Made by a program: the position numbers and the translations under genes. Shown in pieces: positions 7,606-17,109 of a stretch of DNA of 64,000 nt. Positions within the stretch are counted from its first letter, which is position 1; every line of letters begins with the position of its first letter. The notes under the pieces are model-generated. The model searched no databases, was not told the origin of the DNA, and saw only the letters and a program-made list of their open reading frames with translations. The stretch is from Fen-1245 sp963835535 (lineage in GTDB: Bacteria; Gemmatimonadota; Gemmatimonadetes; Gemmatimonadales; JACORV01): NCBI GenBank assembly GCA_963835535.1, contig CAWIFL010000005.1, positions 372,001 to 436,000 of the forward strand. Direction: 5' to 3'.

Positions 7606-8339
7606 GTCGATGGCTTGGGGCGGCCCCCGGGCCCCTCGCGGTCCGGGTGATAGCCCATCCAATCCGGTGGACCTTTCCCGTGCTCCCGGGCCCAGGCGCG
7701 GGCTTTGCCGAGCAGCTCCGGCAGCGCTTGCTCCCAGAGCCGCCCGAGGGCCTGCAGCGCCTTGAGCTTCGGTTCCAAGTTCTCGATCAAGTCCCCCGGG
7801 AGCATCGTCGGCTGGCCCAGCTTCTCGGCGGCCAGCAGGGGGGCGAAGAGAAACTCGGTCAGGCGGCGGCAGACTTCGTGCCCATCGTTGGTGTCCCCGA
7901 GAATAGGCCGCGAGGGGGACGGCGGGAGATCGTCCAGGTACTCGCCGAGGAGCGTGTAGACCTCGATGAGCGGCCACGCGGCGAACGGCACGCGCGTCTC
8001 GCGGTCAGAGCGCCACTCCCGCGGCTTGCCGTGCTCGTTCGGGAGGCGCCCCACCAGGCCGCCCATGGGCAGTTCCTCATGCTCCCAGTCCCGGAGGAAC
8101 CACAACTCGGAGAAGCCATGCCGATCGGCGAGGATCTGGAGCGTCCGGATACCGGGATTGAGCGTGCGGCCGGTATAGAGGCTCCGCAGCGTCGTATACG
8201 GGAGTCCGGTGGTCAGCGACGCCGTACGGAGGTTCCCGTCATAGGCGAGATCGATGAGCCGCCGCACGCGGCGGGTCAGCAGGGCCTTGGCCTTGGGCGG
8301 TTTCTCCTTCGGTCGTCCGACGCGGCGCGCATGAGTCAC
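7602..8339 (-). CDS. XRE-like HTH regulator of the island
   Basis: A 245-aa protein and first gene of the integrase operon. The N-terminus is basic (GRPKEKPPKAKALLTRRVRRL). Residues ~25-75 read as a Cro/CI-type helix-turn-helix (RLIDLAYDGN, LTTGLPYTTLRSLYTGRTL, IRTLQILADRHG). The remaining ~170 residues are a helical domain with no family recognised. An AT-rich palindrome lies just upstream (8363-8384), so autoregulation is plausible. It is likely the repressor or activator that controls int and the HTH gene. Confidence 0.75.
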   Translation of the reverse strand: MTHARRVGRPKEKPPKAKALLTRRVRRLIDLAYDGNLRTASLTTGLPYTTLRSLYTGRTLNPGIRTLQILADRHGFSELWFLRDWEHEELPMGGLVGRLPNEHGKPREWRSDRETRVPFAAWPLIEVYTLLGEYLDDLPPSPSRPILGDTNDGHEVCRRLTEFLFAPLLAAEKLGQPTMLPGDLIENLEPKLKALQALGRLWEQALPELLGKARAWAREHGKGPPDWMGYHPDREGPGGRPKPST

Positions 8340-8362
8340 GGGAGCCCCTGGTTGGTTAAATC

Positions 8363-8384
8363 ATTACGCCCTATATAGCGTAAT
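8363..8384. promoter_or_regulatory. Candidate operator upstream of the integrase operon
   Basis: ATTACGC (8363-8369) and GCGTAAT (8378-8384) form a perfect 7-bp inverted repeat around an 8-bp spacer containing TATATA. It lies 24-45 bp upstream of the regulator start on the minus strand, in the most AT-rich stretch nearby. TATATA may double as a -10 element. It looks like the binding site of a dimeric HTH repressor. Confidence 0.6.
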
Positions 8385-8684
8385 ATTGTAACCATGCGAT
8401 TAGGACGCTGCAAGGGGCTCCAGAGCGAAGACGCTTGCTCGATGAGCCGTAGTGCCGGTGTTTTACCGGCACCTGCCGAATCCCGACCTGTTCCGGTTGC
8501 TCTGTATCGCGATTGAACGGCGGCGGGCCAAGCGCTGGCTACTTGCTCACTTTAGGCGCTGTCCAAGCCACTTCGGCGCCCCGTTGGCGATCCAGGCGCT
8601 CACGGTAACTTGACTGCTAAGTGCCGGTGAGTTGCCAGCTGTAGCTACCCGGAAACCGATTGACTACGGGTCAAGCTGATTGAT
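8385..8684. other. Non-coding stretch between island operon and IS21 copy 1
   Basis: No convincing gene. It contains one perfect hairpin, TGCCGGT (8453-8459) with ACCGGCA (8465-8471) around GTTTT, and a related unit near 8611 (GTGCCGGTGAG). The last six bases, ATTGAT, are one copy of the IS target duplication. Confidence 0.5.
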
Positions 8685-8755
8685 TGTCAACGGCGGTTTG
8701 GAATTGCGCAGAAACGGCGGGGAAAATTGCACCCTCCGCCGGGGGGTGACGCCCC

Positions 8756-9593
8756 CTAAGAGGTCAGGGCCTCCTGCCGGTGGCGGCGGCGGGGCGTGGG
8801 GCGGCCGGAGCTGGGCTCGGCCTGGGGGCTGAGCAGCTGCTGGAGATCGGCGTGCTGACGCATCCGGAAGCTGTTGCCGCGGATATTGACGATGTGGCAG
8901 TGGTGCACGAGCCGATCGATCAGGGCGCTGGCCATGACGTCGTCGCCGAAGACCTCGCCCCAATCCTCGAAGCCCTTGTTGCTGGTCAGCACGGTGGAGG
9001 CCGTCTCGTAGCGGCGGCTCATGAGCTGGAAGAACAGCATCGCGCCGGTGCGGCTGATGGGCAGGTAGCCCAGCTCATCGACCACCAGGAGCGCGGGGAA
9101 GATCAGGGTCTTGAGGCGCTGGCTGAGGTGGCCGGCGGCCTGGGCTTCCTCGAGCGAGGTGATGAGGTCGGCCAGGGTGCCGTAGTAGACGCGGCGGCCG
9201 CTCTGGGCGGCGGCGATCGCCAGGCTGATCGCGAGGTGCGTCTTCCCGACGCCCGGCGGGCCCGAGGAAGATGACGTTTTCCCGGCGCTCGACGAAGCCG
9301 AGGGTGTGGAGGCTGTCGATCTGCTCGCGCTGCAGCGCCGGCTGGAAGCTGAAGTCGAAGTCGGCCAGGGTCTTCACGGCGGGCAGGCGCGAGGAGCGCA
9401 TGGCGGCGACCAGGCGGCGGGCATTGCGCAGCGTGATCTGGGCACCGAGGAGTGCCTCGAGCGCCTCCGGGGCCTTGAGGTGGCCGCCGTCGATCTTGGC
9501 CAGGATGTCGTCGAGGGCTTCGAGCGCGCCGGGCATCTTGAGGTCGGCGAGCTGGGCGCGGAGCCGGTCGCGGAGCGAGGGCGTGGGCTTCAT
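8756..9593 (-). pseudogene. istB: istB ATPase of IS21 copy 1, frameshifted in the P-loop
   Basis: This is the AAA+ helper of the IS21 transposase. The N-terminal half (start ATG 9593) matches the intact IstB copies elsewhere in the window up to VIFLGP. Near 9251-9263 a one-base gain breaks the Walker A sequence, and the frame resumes as VDELGYLPISRTGAM...LTSNKGF...VHHCHIVNIRG to a stop at 8756. Without the frameshift the protein would be about 278 aa. Either the ATPase is dead or the base is an assembly error. It overlaps the istA stop by 4 nt. Confidence 0.88.
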
Positions 9594-10612
9594 CGCGCGG
9601 CCGCGAGCTGGGCGTAGGCGGTGAGCGGCCGACGCTCGACGGGAATATGCGGCACGGGCGCGGCGCGCGGCTGAGGCGGCGCGGCGTCCGGCAGCAGGAC
9701 CAGGGAGCGGTACGGCCGGGCGGCCAGCGGCAGGAGGAGCGCGCGCTCATCGCGCTCGAAGCGCAGGACGGGCTGCTCGTGCGTCGTGGCGTGGCGCCGG
9801 ACATTGGCGACGCCGGCCAGCCAGGTCAGCGCCTGGGCATTGAGATCCGCGTCGCCCGCGAAGGCGCGGCCGTAGAGGAAGCTCTGCCGCAGGTAGCGGA
9901 TGGGGCGCTCGACCTTGCCCTTGGTCTTCGCGCGGTACGGGCGGCAGGCCCGGATGCGAAAGCCCCAGTGGGCGGCGAAGCGCAGGAACTCCGGATTCTC
10001 GAGGATCCGGCCACCGCCGGGGCGGCGGTCGTCGAGGATGACGGCCTTGAGCTGGTCGAAGAGCAGCTCGCGGGGCACGCCGCCCAGGGCGGCGAAGGCG
10101 GATTCCAGGCCGGTCATCAGGGTGCGCATCGTCTGGCGGGCATAGAACTGCCCCCACAGGAGCCGCGAGTAGCCGAGCACGAGCAGCAGGGCGAAGCGCT
10201 TGCCCCAGGGCAGCCGCACCTCCGCGAAGTCCACCTGGCCCTGCAGGCCGGGGGCGGTCTCGAAGCGGATGATGGGCTCGGCGGGCGGCACCGGCCGCAC
10301 GCGCCGGACGAAGACCTTGAGCTGGGTGAGGCTGCCGGGGTAGCCGTCGGCGCGGCACTCGTCGAAGAGCCGCACGGCGGTCAGCTCGGGGTAGGTCTCG
10401 AGCCGCTGCCGGATCAGGGCGTGGTAGCGATCGAGCTTGGTGGCGCGGGGCGGATAGCGAATCGCGGCGTCCGGGTCGCGATCCAGCTCGCCGGTGGCCA
10501 GCCAGTAGTGAATCGTGCGCCGGCTGAGGCCGGTACGCTCGGCAATGGCCGACTTGGAGAGACCTTGCTCCAGATAGTGACGCAGCAGCACACGGGGCTC
10601 CCATCCGTACAT
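9590..10612 (-). CDS. istA: IstA transposase of IS21 copy 1
   Basis: A 340-aa DDE transposase. An N-terminal helix-turn-helix lies at ~17-40 (LSKSAIAERTGLSRRTIHYW). The RNase H-fold core has catalytic residues in QVDFAE (~130), LLFDQLKAV (~190) and GKVERPI (~240). A C-terminal beta-barrel-like region follows. The frame is intact. It starts with ATG 10612 and ends in a 4-nt overlap with istB, the standard istAB coupling. Confidence 0.92.
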   Translation of the reverse strand: MYGWEPRVLLRHYLEQGLSKSAIAERTGLSRRTIHYWLATGELDRDPDAAIRYPPRATKLDRYHALIRQRLETYPELTAVRLFDECRADGYPGSLTQLKVFVRRVRPVPPAEPIIRFETAPGLQGQVDFAEVRLPWGKRFALLLVLGYSRLLWGQFYARQTMRTLMTGLESAFAALGGVPRELLFDQLKAVILDDRRPGGGRILENPEFLRFAAHWGFRIRACRPYRAKTKGKVERPIRYLRQSFLYGRAFAGDADLNAQALTWLAGVANVRRHATTHEQPVLRFERDERALLLPLAARPYRSLVLLPDAAPPQPRAAPVPHIPVERRPLTAYAQLAAAR

Positions 10613-10813
10613 CGCGTCTCCGCCCTGAGCGGGGAGACGCCAATCTGGACGTGGCCGGGAGCCGGCGCTGCTACCCCGCGCTCAGCCCCCAGCCGGGACC
10701 GGGGCCGAGTGTGCAATTTTGGCCGCCGATTCTGAGCAATTTGTGGCCGCCGCTAACAATTGATAGCCGCGCGGAGCATACCTGGGAGTTCAGGCGGGCT
10801 GTCTACACCGGCG

Positions 10814-12262
10814 TCACGGGCCGTATACGAGAACCGGCGTCGCGCTAATCGTGGTCGAGCCGTTGCCCAACTCGCCTTCGCTGTTGTCCCCCCAACAGTA
10901 AACTGCGCCCGTGGTCGTCAGACCACACGTGTGTGCGTACCCGGTGCTGACGGCCTGGAAGGTGAGTCCACCGGACACCGGCACGGGTGTGGGGTTGGTA
11001 TACGCGGTCGTACCGTTTCCAAGCTGACCAGCGCTGCTCCAGCCCCAACAGTAGGCCGCGCCGCTGGTCGTCGCGCCGCAGGTGACCCACTGGCCGGCGC
11101 TGATGGTCGCGAACGTCAGCCCTCCCGACACGGCCACGGGCGTGCTGCTGGCGGTGCTCGTGCCATTGCCCAACTCGCCTGCGAAATTCCCGCCCCAGCA
11201 GTAGGCTCTGCCGGCGCCTGTCAGACCGCAGGCGTGGAAGTAGCCCGTGCTGAGCGCCACCAGGCTCAGCCCACCAGAGACGGCCACGGGGACGCTGCTG
11301 CTCGTCGTGTCGCCGTTGCCAAGCTCGCCATAGTTGTTGTAACCCCAGCAGTAGGCGGAGCCACCCGTCGTCAGGCCGCATGAATACTGGTACCCGGCCC
11401 CCACTCCCGCGAAGGTGAGTCCACCCGAGACGGCAACGGGGCTGCTATTGACGTAGCTGATCGCACCGTTACCGAGCTCGCCCCCGTGGTTGTTGCCCCA
11501 GCAGTAGATCGCACCGGCCACCGTCAAGCCGCACGTGTGGTAGAGGCCGGCGCTCACCGCCTTGAACGTGAGCCCACCAGTGACCGCCACCGGCGCGGAC
11601 GTGTCCGCAGTGTTGCCGTCGCCGAGCTGGCCGTTGCCGTCGGCGCCCCAGCAGTACGCGGCGCCGACTACCGTCAGGCCGCAGGTGTGCTCGCCCCCGC
11701 CGCTGATGGCGGCAAAGATGAGCCCACCAGGCACGGCCATAGGTACATCGTCTATGGGTTGCACGCCGTCCCCGAAGGTGTCCGAGGATCCCGTGCCGGA
11801 GCCCGTGTTCAGCGACAGCTTCCCCCAGCAGTGCCCGGCGCCGCGCGTCGTCACGGCGCAGCTGTTGAGGAAGAACCCCGCGTTCACTTGCGCGAACGCG
11901 CCATGCGGAACGGCAGCTTCGACCGTGATCGTGTCCCGGACGGCGGGCGTCCCATTGGTGTTGAGGATGGTCGCCACAGCCTGGCCGGGTGCCGTCGCCC
12001 GGAAATGGAACAGCTGCACCTGGACTCCGGAGCCTTCCGGCCCATACACCGTGAAGGAGTCCATCCCGACAAACGCGACGGCGGATGACGACAGCGCAGG
12101 CAGGCTGTCGTACCCGACGCCCTTGGGCGTGATGTCGGCGCTCTGGCCCACGGAGAGCGATAGCGTCTGCAGAACTCGCCCAGTGGCGGCGCGGACGGCA
12201 GTGGGCTGGTCCCCGCATGCCGTCACTACCACAGGGAGCAGGCCCAGCAAGAGTCTCTTCAT
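10814..12262 (-). CDS. RCC1-repeat lipoprotein 1
   Basis: A 482-aa exported lipoprotein: the signal MKRLLLGLLPVVVTAC has its lipobox cysteine at residue 16. Residues ~30-120 form a small beta-sandwich-like region. The rest is seven RCC1-type units of ~50 residues with the pattern H(T/A)CGLT..G.AYCWG.N..GELGNG......PV.V.GGL.F. Such units build a seven-bladed propeller, here probably on the cell surface or in the periplasm; partner unknown. The unit cysteines may form disulfides. IS21 copy 1 ends 55 bp after its stop. A paralogue lies at 19085. Confidence 0.85.
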   Translation of the reverse strand: MKRLLLGLLPVVVTACGDQPTAVRAATGRVLQTLSLSVGQSADITPKGVGYDSLPALSSSAVAFVGMDSFTVYGPEGSGVQVQLFHFRATAPGQAVATILNTNGTPAVRDTITVEAAVPHGAFAQVNAGFFLNSCAVTTRGAGHCWGKLSLNTGSGTGSSDTFGDGVQPIDDVPMAVPGGLIFAAISGGGEHTCGLTVVGAAYCWGADGNGQLGDGNTADTSAPVAVTGGLTFKAVSAGLYHTCGLTVAGAIYCWGNNHGGELGNGAISYVNSSPVAVSGGLTFAGVGAGYQYSCGLTTGGSAYCWGYNNYGELGNGDTTSSSVPVAVSGGLSLVALSTGYFHACGLTGAGRAYCWGGNFAGELGNGTSTASSTPVAVSGGLTFATISAGQWVTCGATTSGAAYCWGWSSAGQLGNGTTAYTNPTPVPVSGGLTFQAVSTGYAHTCGLTTTGAVYCWGDNSEGELGNGSTTISATPVLVYGP

Positions 12263-12475
12263 CCGGTCCCCGCTCCAAATCCGTACCGGGGACGACCCGA
12301 CCGGCGCGAAAGCCAGGAATGGAAGCGGCTAGCCAGCCCCTTTCGTGCTCCTGTACCCAACGGACACCAGCTGGTTCGCCGAGGTAACATCAGCAGGGCC
12401 GCCAGCAACCCCAGAGACACGGCTTTCTAGAAGCGGCCACCAGTCCGAATCAGCCCCCAGGCTGGCCCTGTTTGA

Positions 12476-13739
12476 CTACTTGCCTATCGGCCTTTGCTCA
12501 TAGCAGTTTTGCACGCCCCCGACATTCACAGTTAAGTCCTGGCCGTTTGCACGACCGATCGAATCCACTGCAACAACGCTGAGAACAAACGGACTGCTTG
12601 GCGTGGTGATGAACAGGGTGCTGCTGTCGCCACCGACGGGTCTGCCATTAACAAGCCAGCTGTAGACGTATGGCGCTGTACCGCCGTCCGCGGCTGCGGT
12701 CCAAATGCAGCCCCTGTGCGCCGGCACCCGGCTCGGCCCCGCGATGGTCACGTACACGCTCTCCGGTGGAGGGCTCGGGGGCTGCACAGTCACGACCGTG
12801 TCATACAGATAGACGAAACTAGCAGAATCACTCTTGACAGCAAAACCGCAGGAGGGACTACCGCTAAAGGGCACCGGGACCCAACTGGGTGTGACCCGAC
12901 CGTGGGTGTCGTACAGAACGATGTTGTTAAAGAAGACGCCGTTGGGCGGGAAATACGTGCACGAAGTGAGTGAATCCACCTCCATGGCCCCACCAAAGGC
13001 TTGCACGTAGTTAGAATCATCCACATAGGTTCCTTCTGAGGAGGCCCAATTGTTCAAGTCCTCCGCATAAACCGTATAGTCGCAGAGGGAGCCATTGCAC
13101 GAAGTCCGACTCACGCTCCCGTATATTACATCTCCTGGGCTGACTGCAATCTTCGGGGAGTGAGGGCAAAGGGTGTGTGGGCCATCACAGCGCCAGGTGG
13201 CGAGGGACCAATAGTTCCGCCCGAGTCCGCGCCATATCCGTACTGCAGTACCGGTTGGAGAACCCAGTTGGCATTCTCAACACCTGGGAACGCGAAGAAC
13301 ACCATATTCTGGTAATACCACGAATTAAGCGGCACAGCCGGCACCACCCAGCTGGCTTCAAGCTCCGTGAACGGGTTGCCTGTTATGGTGGCTGCGTATT
13401 CTATGTAGTTATTGTACATGGGCGCCGGCCCCCCCAGCAGTCGGTCCTGCCGAGAACGACTCGCGGCGTACGGGCACTGAGGACGAGGACCCTGGTAGGT
13501 CGTCCTGTCCTTAAGAGTCACCACGCCGCCGGTATCGATGCGGGCGCCATTCGGAATCTCGTAGACGCACGAGCGGGGATGCCAGCCCGTCGGCGTCATC
13601 ACGGATTCGTCCTGGGGGGCCGTCGCCAAGCGGGCGAGACCCGGTCCTCCTGGGCGTGTCTCGACGAAGCCGGATTCGGGTGCTCAACGCACCCGACCCC
13701 TAGAAGCAGTGCCGCAGTACTCAGGATGAACCGGTTCAT
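12476..13739 (-). pseudogene. Secreted lipoprotein gene broken by two frameshifts
   Basis: ATG 13739 has a strong ribosome binding site (AAGGAGG, 6 bases upstream) and opens a lipoprotein signal (MNRFILSTAALLLGVGC). One base is missing near 13646 (GAGG for GAGGG), after which the frame continues as LARLATAPQDES...TPTGWHPRSCVYEIPNG. A second base is missing at 13215-13216, restoring GGNYWSLATWRCDG...SPGDVIYGSVSRTSCNG to a stop at 12476. Repaired, it would give about 420 aa. It carries motifs such as ASWVVPAVPLNSWYYQNMV and a C-terminal PKD/Ig-like part (PYVYSWLVNG). Both lesions are in short homopolymers, so sequencing error is a serious alternative. Confidence 0.75.
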
Positions 13740-13793
13740 GTCGCCCTCCTTGTTGGCCCACATTGAATGGGCGCCCCACCACGCTCCGTCAGA

Positions 13794-14597
13794 TCATTGC
13801 GGCCCCTCTTCGAGTCGGTTGAACTGATACTGATGATGCTGCGTCAGGACCGAGAGCAGGCCACCGGCCGTGAACCAACCCACAACCCGCCCTGAACTCC
13901 CCGAGTCTGCAGGGGTCAGTCCTGAGCCTTCTAGCGTCAGGGTCTGGCCGTCCCATGTAAACGCGCCCGAGGCATAAAGAACGTTGGTATCAGTCGTCGA
14001 GCCGCTGCCGTTGCTATACTTCTTGACTAGCCACATCTGGTAGGTGCCGCTCGCGGTATTTGCACCAATCTCGAGTTCTCCGCCGACGACGGACACCTGC
14101 GTTCCTGCCGAGTCGCCTGCACAACACGTGGGCGCCCCGCCGTCGAACGATGCCCAAAAGTATTGCCCAACGATAACGGGTGCGAGCCTTTGAAACTCGT
14201 ATTGATGACCCTGAATTCGAAACTTCACACTGCTGTCAGTGAGCGCGGAACTCACTGAGCCAAGGCCGCTAGAATCCACCAGCGTCAGTGTGCTGCCATT
14301 CCACGTCCAGCGACCGGAGGAGAGAGCCAGCGGTTCTTCGGTCAGGGTGAAGCCGGCGGTCAGAGTCTGGAGTATTGCATAGCTGTATGTGCCATCGGCG
14401 GCGAGGTCCAAGTCACCACGTTCCAAGGTGACGAGGTTCCCTTGAGAGTCCGTGTAGGCACAACACGGCACGGGGTTCCCGTCTCGCGCGATCAGGTTGT
14501 AGTTGCCAACGAGACCTTGAGGGGCCATCGCATCGTTGGCCCGACACGCGACTGCGGCCACCAATGCGGCACACGCGGCAATCACTGCGGCGTTCAT
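13794..14597 (-). CDS. Lipoprotein with two tandem lipocalin-like repeats
   Basis: A 267-aa protein. ATG 14597 opens a lipoprotein signal (MNAAVIAACAALVAAVAC, cysteine at residue 18); the frame is open further upstream but without a signal. Two homologous halves follow. Unit 1 begins GLVGNYNLIARDGNPVPCC and ends ...VKFRIQGHQYEFQRL. Unit 2 begins VIVGQYFWASFDGGAPTCC and ends ...VLTQHHQYQFNRL. Each has a CC pair after the first strand and an L.L..D/G..W.G..LTL core, as in small lipocalin-like folds. The ligand is unknown. Confidence 0.8.
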   Translation of the reverse strand: MNAAVIAACAALVAAVACRANDAMAPQGLVGNYNLIARDGNPVPCCAYTDSQGNLVTLERGDLDLAADGTYSYAILQTLTAGFTLTEEPLALSSGRWTWNGSTLTLVDSSGLGSVSSALTDSSVKFRIQGHQYEFQRLAPVIVGQYFWASFDGGAPTCCAGDSAGTQVSVVGGELEIGANTASGTYQMWLVKKYSNGSGSTTDTNVLYASGAFTWDGQTLTLEGSGLTPADSGSSGRVVGWFTAGGLLSVLTQHHQYQFNRLEEGPQ

Positions 14598-14632
14598 CGG
14601 CCTTCCCACCTTTCCGGGCAGCCCTGCCTTTG

Positions 14633-14709
14633 GGCTAACTCCGGAGCGGCAAGAGGCGCGAAACCAAACGACGAGCCCAAGGCCCCTAGCCGCCATGTCA
14701 CGGTTAGGG
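14633..14709 (-). repeat. attC-like site C (low confidence)
   Basis: Read on the minus strand, CCCTAAC and GTTAGCC form imperfect outer boxes 77 bp apart. Inside, GCGGCTAGGGGC pairs with GCGCCTCTTGCCGC apart from two or three positions. It ends 36 bp before the lipoprotein start at 14597, as an integron attC would in front of the next cassette. The outer boxes deviate from the RYYYAAC/GTTRRRY consensus. Confidence 0.3.
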
Positions 14710-14743
14710 CCAAGAGGTTCGTCTGTCAAGAGCAAGTCTTCGA

Positions 14744-14763
14744 CACTATGACATGTCATAGTG
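14744..14763. repeat. Perfect 20-bp palindrome
   Basis: CACTATGACATGTCATAGTG is fully self-complementary with no spacer. It lies about 150 bp upstream of the lipoprotein gene start and is AT-rich compared with its surroundings. It could be an operator for a dimeric regulator or a cruciform-forming site. Confidence 0.65.
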
Positions 14764-15137
14764 CAGGGAGCTGCACTCATGCCGTTCCGCGTTCCCACTC
14801 GGGATCACGGCCAGCTCAGAGTCCTGTTCGCAGAGTCAGAGATTGGGCCGGCGCCTGCCGCATCCTCTGCGCTGTGCCCTTGCGTCGGAAAGGGAACCTC
14901 AGCTGAAGCACGGAGCGCGGAGCGTGAGGTCGACGTTGTCTCGCCGTGGATCGCCGATGTCGGAACAGCCAGGGACGGCGCGGCACTTCACGCGCCTGTG
15001 AGTCAGTTTCTGAGCCAGTTTCGGGTGTCAAAGGCCTGCATATCGGGCCCGCAAGTCTGGCAGCGGACGACACGAACTCGCGATTGGACCACATTTTGCC
15101 GGGAACTGATGCAAGCCTAGCTGCGGCTCTTAATCAG
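14764..15137. other. Intergenic stretch without a supported gene
   Basis: Open frames exist here but none shows a signal, motif or ribosome binding site that I can support. The last five bases, ATCAG (15133-15137), are the left target duplication of the composite transposon. Confidence 0.5.
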
Positions 15138-15206
15138 TGTCAACACCGGATGAAATTGCACACTTCCACCGGTTGAAATTGCACACACGGGGAGAGGGGA
15201 CGAGCC

Positions 15207-16046
15207 TCACGGCGTGAGGGCCTCCTGGGCCCGGCGGCGGCCCTTGGCAGTGGCGGGCTCGGCGGGCTGCCCGCGGCGATGGAGCACGCTGTAGAGCTCG
15301 GCGTGCTGGCGTATCCGGTAGCTGTTGCCCCGGATGTTGACGATGTGGCAGTGGTGGACCAGGCGGTCGATCAAGGCCCCGGCCATGACGTCGTCGCCGA
15401 AGACCTCGCCCCACTCGTCGAAGCCCTTGTTGGAGGTGAGGACGGTGGCGCCGGTCTCGTAGCGGCGGCTCATGAGGTTGAAGAACAGCATGGCCCCGGT
15501 GCGGCTGATCGGCAGGTAGCCGATCTCGTCCACGACGAGGAGGGCCGGGAAGACGAGGGTCTTGAGGCGGTGGGTGAGGTGCCCCGCCTGCTGCGCCTCT
15601 TCGAGTGAGGTGATGAGATCCGCGAGGGTGCCGTAGTAGACCCGCCGGCCACTCTGGGCGGTCGCGATCGCCAGGCTGATGGCGAGGTGGGTTTTCCCGA
15701 CCCCGGGGGGGCCCAGGAGCACGACATTCTCCTTGCGCTCGACGAAGCCGAGGGTGTGGAGGCTGTCGATCTGCTCGCGCTTCAGCGAGGGCTGGAAGGC
15801 GAAGTCGAAATCGGCCAGGGTCTTCACGGCGGGCAGGCGCGAGGAGCGCATGGCGGCCTGCAGCCGGCGGGCATTGCGCAGACCGATCTGCGCCCCGAGC
15901 AGCGCTTCGAGCGCGGCTGGGGCGGGCAAGGTGCCGCCGTCGAGCTGGCGCAGGACGTCGTCGAGGGCTTCCAGCGCGCCGGGCATCTTGAGGTCGGCCA
16001 GCTGCGCGCGGAGCCGGTCGCGGAGCGAGGCGGCGGTCGGCGTCAT
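15207..16046 (-). CDS. istB: IstB ATPase of IS21 copy 2
   Basis: A 279-aa AAA+ ATPase that assists IstA in target selection. It shows Walker A GPPGVGKTH (~108-116), Walker B LLVVDEIGYLP (~170), sensor sequence VLTSNKGF and a C-terminal HHCHIVNIRG block. ATG 16046 overlaps the istA stop by 4 nt. The frame also stays open further upstream, but only in antiphase to istA. It differs from copy 3 at one residue (Ile instead of Met, in SYRIRQHAE). Confidence 0.92.
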   Translation of the reverse strand: MTPTAASLRDRLRAQLADLKMPGALEALDDVLRQLDGGTLPAPAALEALLGAQIGLRNARRLQAAMRSSRLPAVKTLADFDFAFQPSLKREQIDSLHTLGFVERKENVVLLGPPGVGKTHLAISLAIATAQSGRRVYYGTLADLITSLEEAQQAGHLTHRLKTLVFPALLVVDEIGYLPISRTGAMLFFNLMSRRYETGATVLTSNKGFDEWGEVFGDDVMAGALIDRLVHHCHIVNIRGNSYRIRQHAELYSVLHRRGQPAEPATAKGRRRAQEALTP

Positions 16047-17109
16047 CCGGCGGCCTCGGCGAGGACGGCGTAGGTGCGCAGCGAGCGGTGCTCGACCGTG
16101 AGCAGGGGGCGGGCCAGCGCGGGATCCGCGAGGTGCGGGGACCGGGTCGGCGGCAGCAGGCCGAGGCTGTGGTAGGGCCGGCTCGCGAGGGGCTGCAGGG
16201 TGGCGCGCTCGTCGCGCTCGAAGCGCGTCCGGGGGACTGCTCCGGTCGTGCCGTGGATCCGGGCATTGGCGGTCGCGTCGAGCCAGCGCTGGGCCTGGGC
16301 CTCGAGATCGGCGTCCCCGAGGAAGTCGCGCCCGTACGTGAAATTGCCGCGGACGTAGCTCACGGGGCGCTCGACCTTGCCCTTGGTCTGGGCGCGGTAG
16401 GGGCGGCAGGCGCGGATCCGGAAGCCCCAGTGGCGGGCGAAGCGGAGGAACTCGGCGTTTTCGAGCAGCCGACCGCCGTCGGGGCGGCCGTCCTCGACGA
16501 TCACAGCCTTCATCTGGTCGAAGAGCAGCTCGCGCGGCACGCCACCGTAGTACGTAAAGGCGGCTTCGAGGCCCGCGATCACGGTGGCCATCGTCTGGCG
16601 GGGGTAGAAGCGCAGCCACAGGAGGCGGGAATAGCCCAGCACCACGAGCAGCGCGTGGCGTTTGCCCCAGGGAAAGCGAAAGTCCGCGAAGTCCACCTGG
16701 GCCTGCAGGCCCGGCGCCGTCTCGAAGCGGATGACCGGCTCCGGCTCAGGGCGGGGCCGGACGCGGGCCACGTAGTCCCGCAGCTGCGTGATGCCACCGG
16801 CATAGCCCGCCGCGCGCACCTCGTCGAAGGGCGGACGCCGCTCAGCTCGGGGTAGGTCCCGAGCCGCGTCTCGATGATCGGCTTGTAGGGCTCCAGCTTG
16901 GCCGGCCGGCTCAGGCGCACGCGCGGCGCCGCCCCGCTCAGGTCGCGGTCCAGCTGGCCGGTCGCGACCCAGTGGTAGACAATCCGTCGGCTGACGCCGA
17001 GCTGGCGGGCGATGGCCCGCTTCGAGAGGCCCTGATCAAGCAAATGTCGCAGCAGCACCAGTCGCTCCCATCCGTACACGGGCGTCTCCCCGCACGCAGG
17101 AAGACGCAA
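16043..17109 (-). pseudogene. istA: istA transposase of IS21 copy 2, frameshifted
   Basis: The same gene as in copy 3 except that one base is missing near 16829 (GAAGGGCGG instead of GAAGAGGCGG). The break falls after the N-terminal HTH and before the DDE core (QVDFAD, LLFDQMKAV, GKVERPV). The N-terminal ~95 residues and the catalytic part are therefore in different frames. This copy cannot make a full transposase unless the deletion is an error. Confidence 0.9.

Larger units (their letters stand above)
8685..10758 (-). mobile_element. IS21-family insertion sequence, copy 1
   Basis: 2074 bp, beginning TGT and ending ACA. The ends are inverted repeats that share the blocks CGGCGG, AATTGC.CAGAA.CGGCGG and AAAATTGCAC, two tandem sub-repeats per end as in IS21. 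A 6-bp target duplication ATTGAT flanks it (8679-8684 and 10759-10764). It encodes istA and istB on the minus strand. It is clearly diverged from the other two IS21 copies. istB is frameshifted, so the copy is probably no longer autonomous. Confidence 0.92.

Noticed and set aside
14761..15120. 119-residue open frame on the plus strand
   Set aside because: No signal, no motif and no ribosome binding site; it overlaps the palindrome and ends at the transposon target site.
15207..16619. 470-residue frame covering istB plus a long upstream extension in IS21 copy 2 (same in copy 3 at 20806-22218)
   Set aside because: The extension is out of phase with istA and low-complexity. The IstB family starts at the ATG that overlaps the istA stop.
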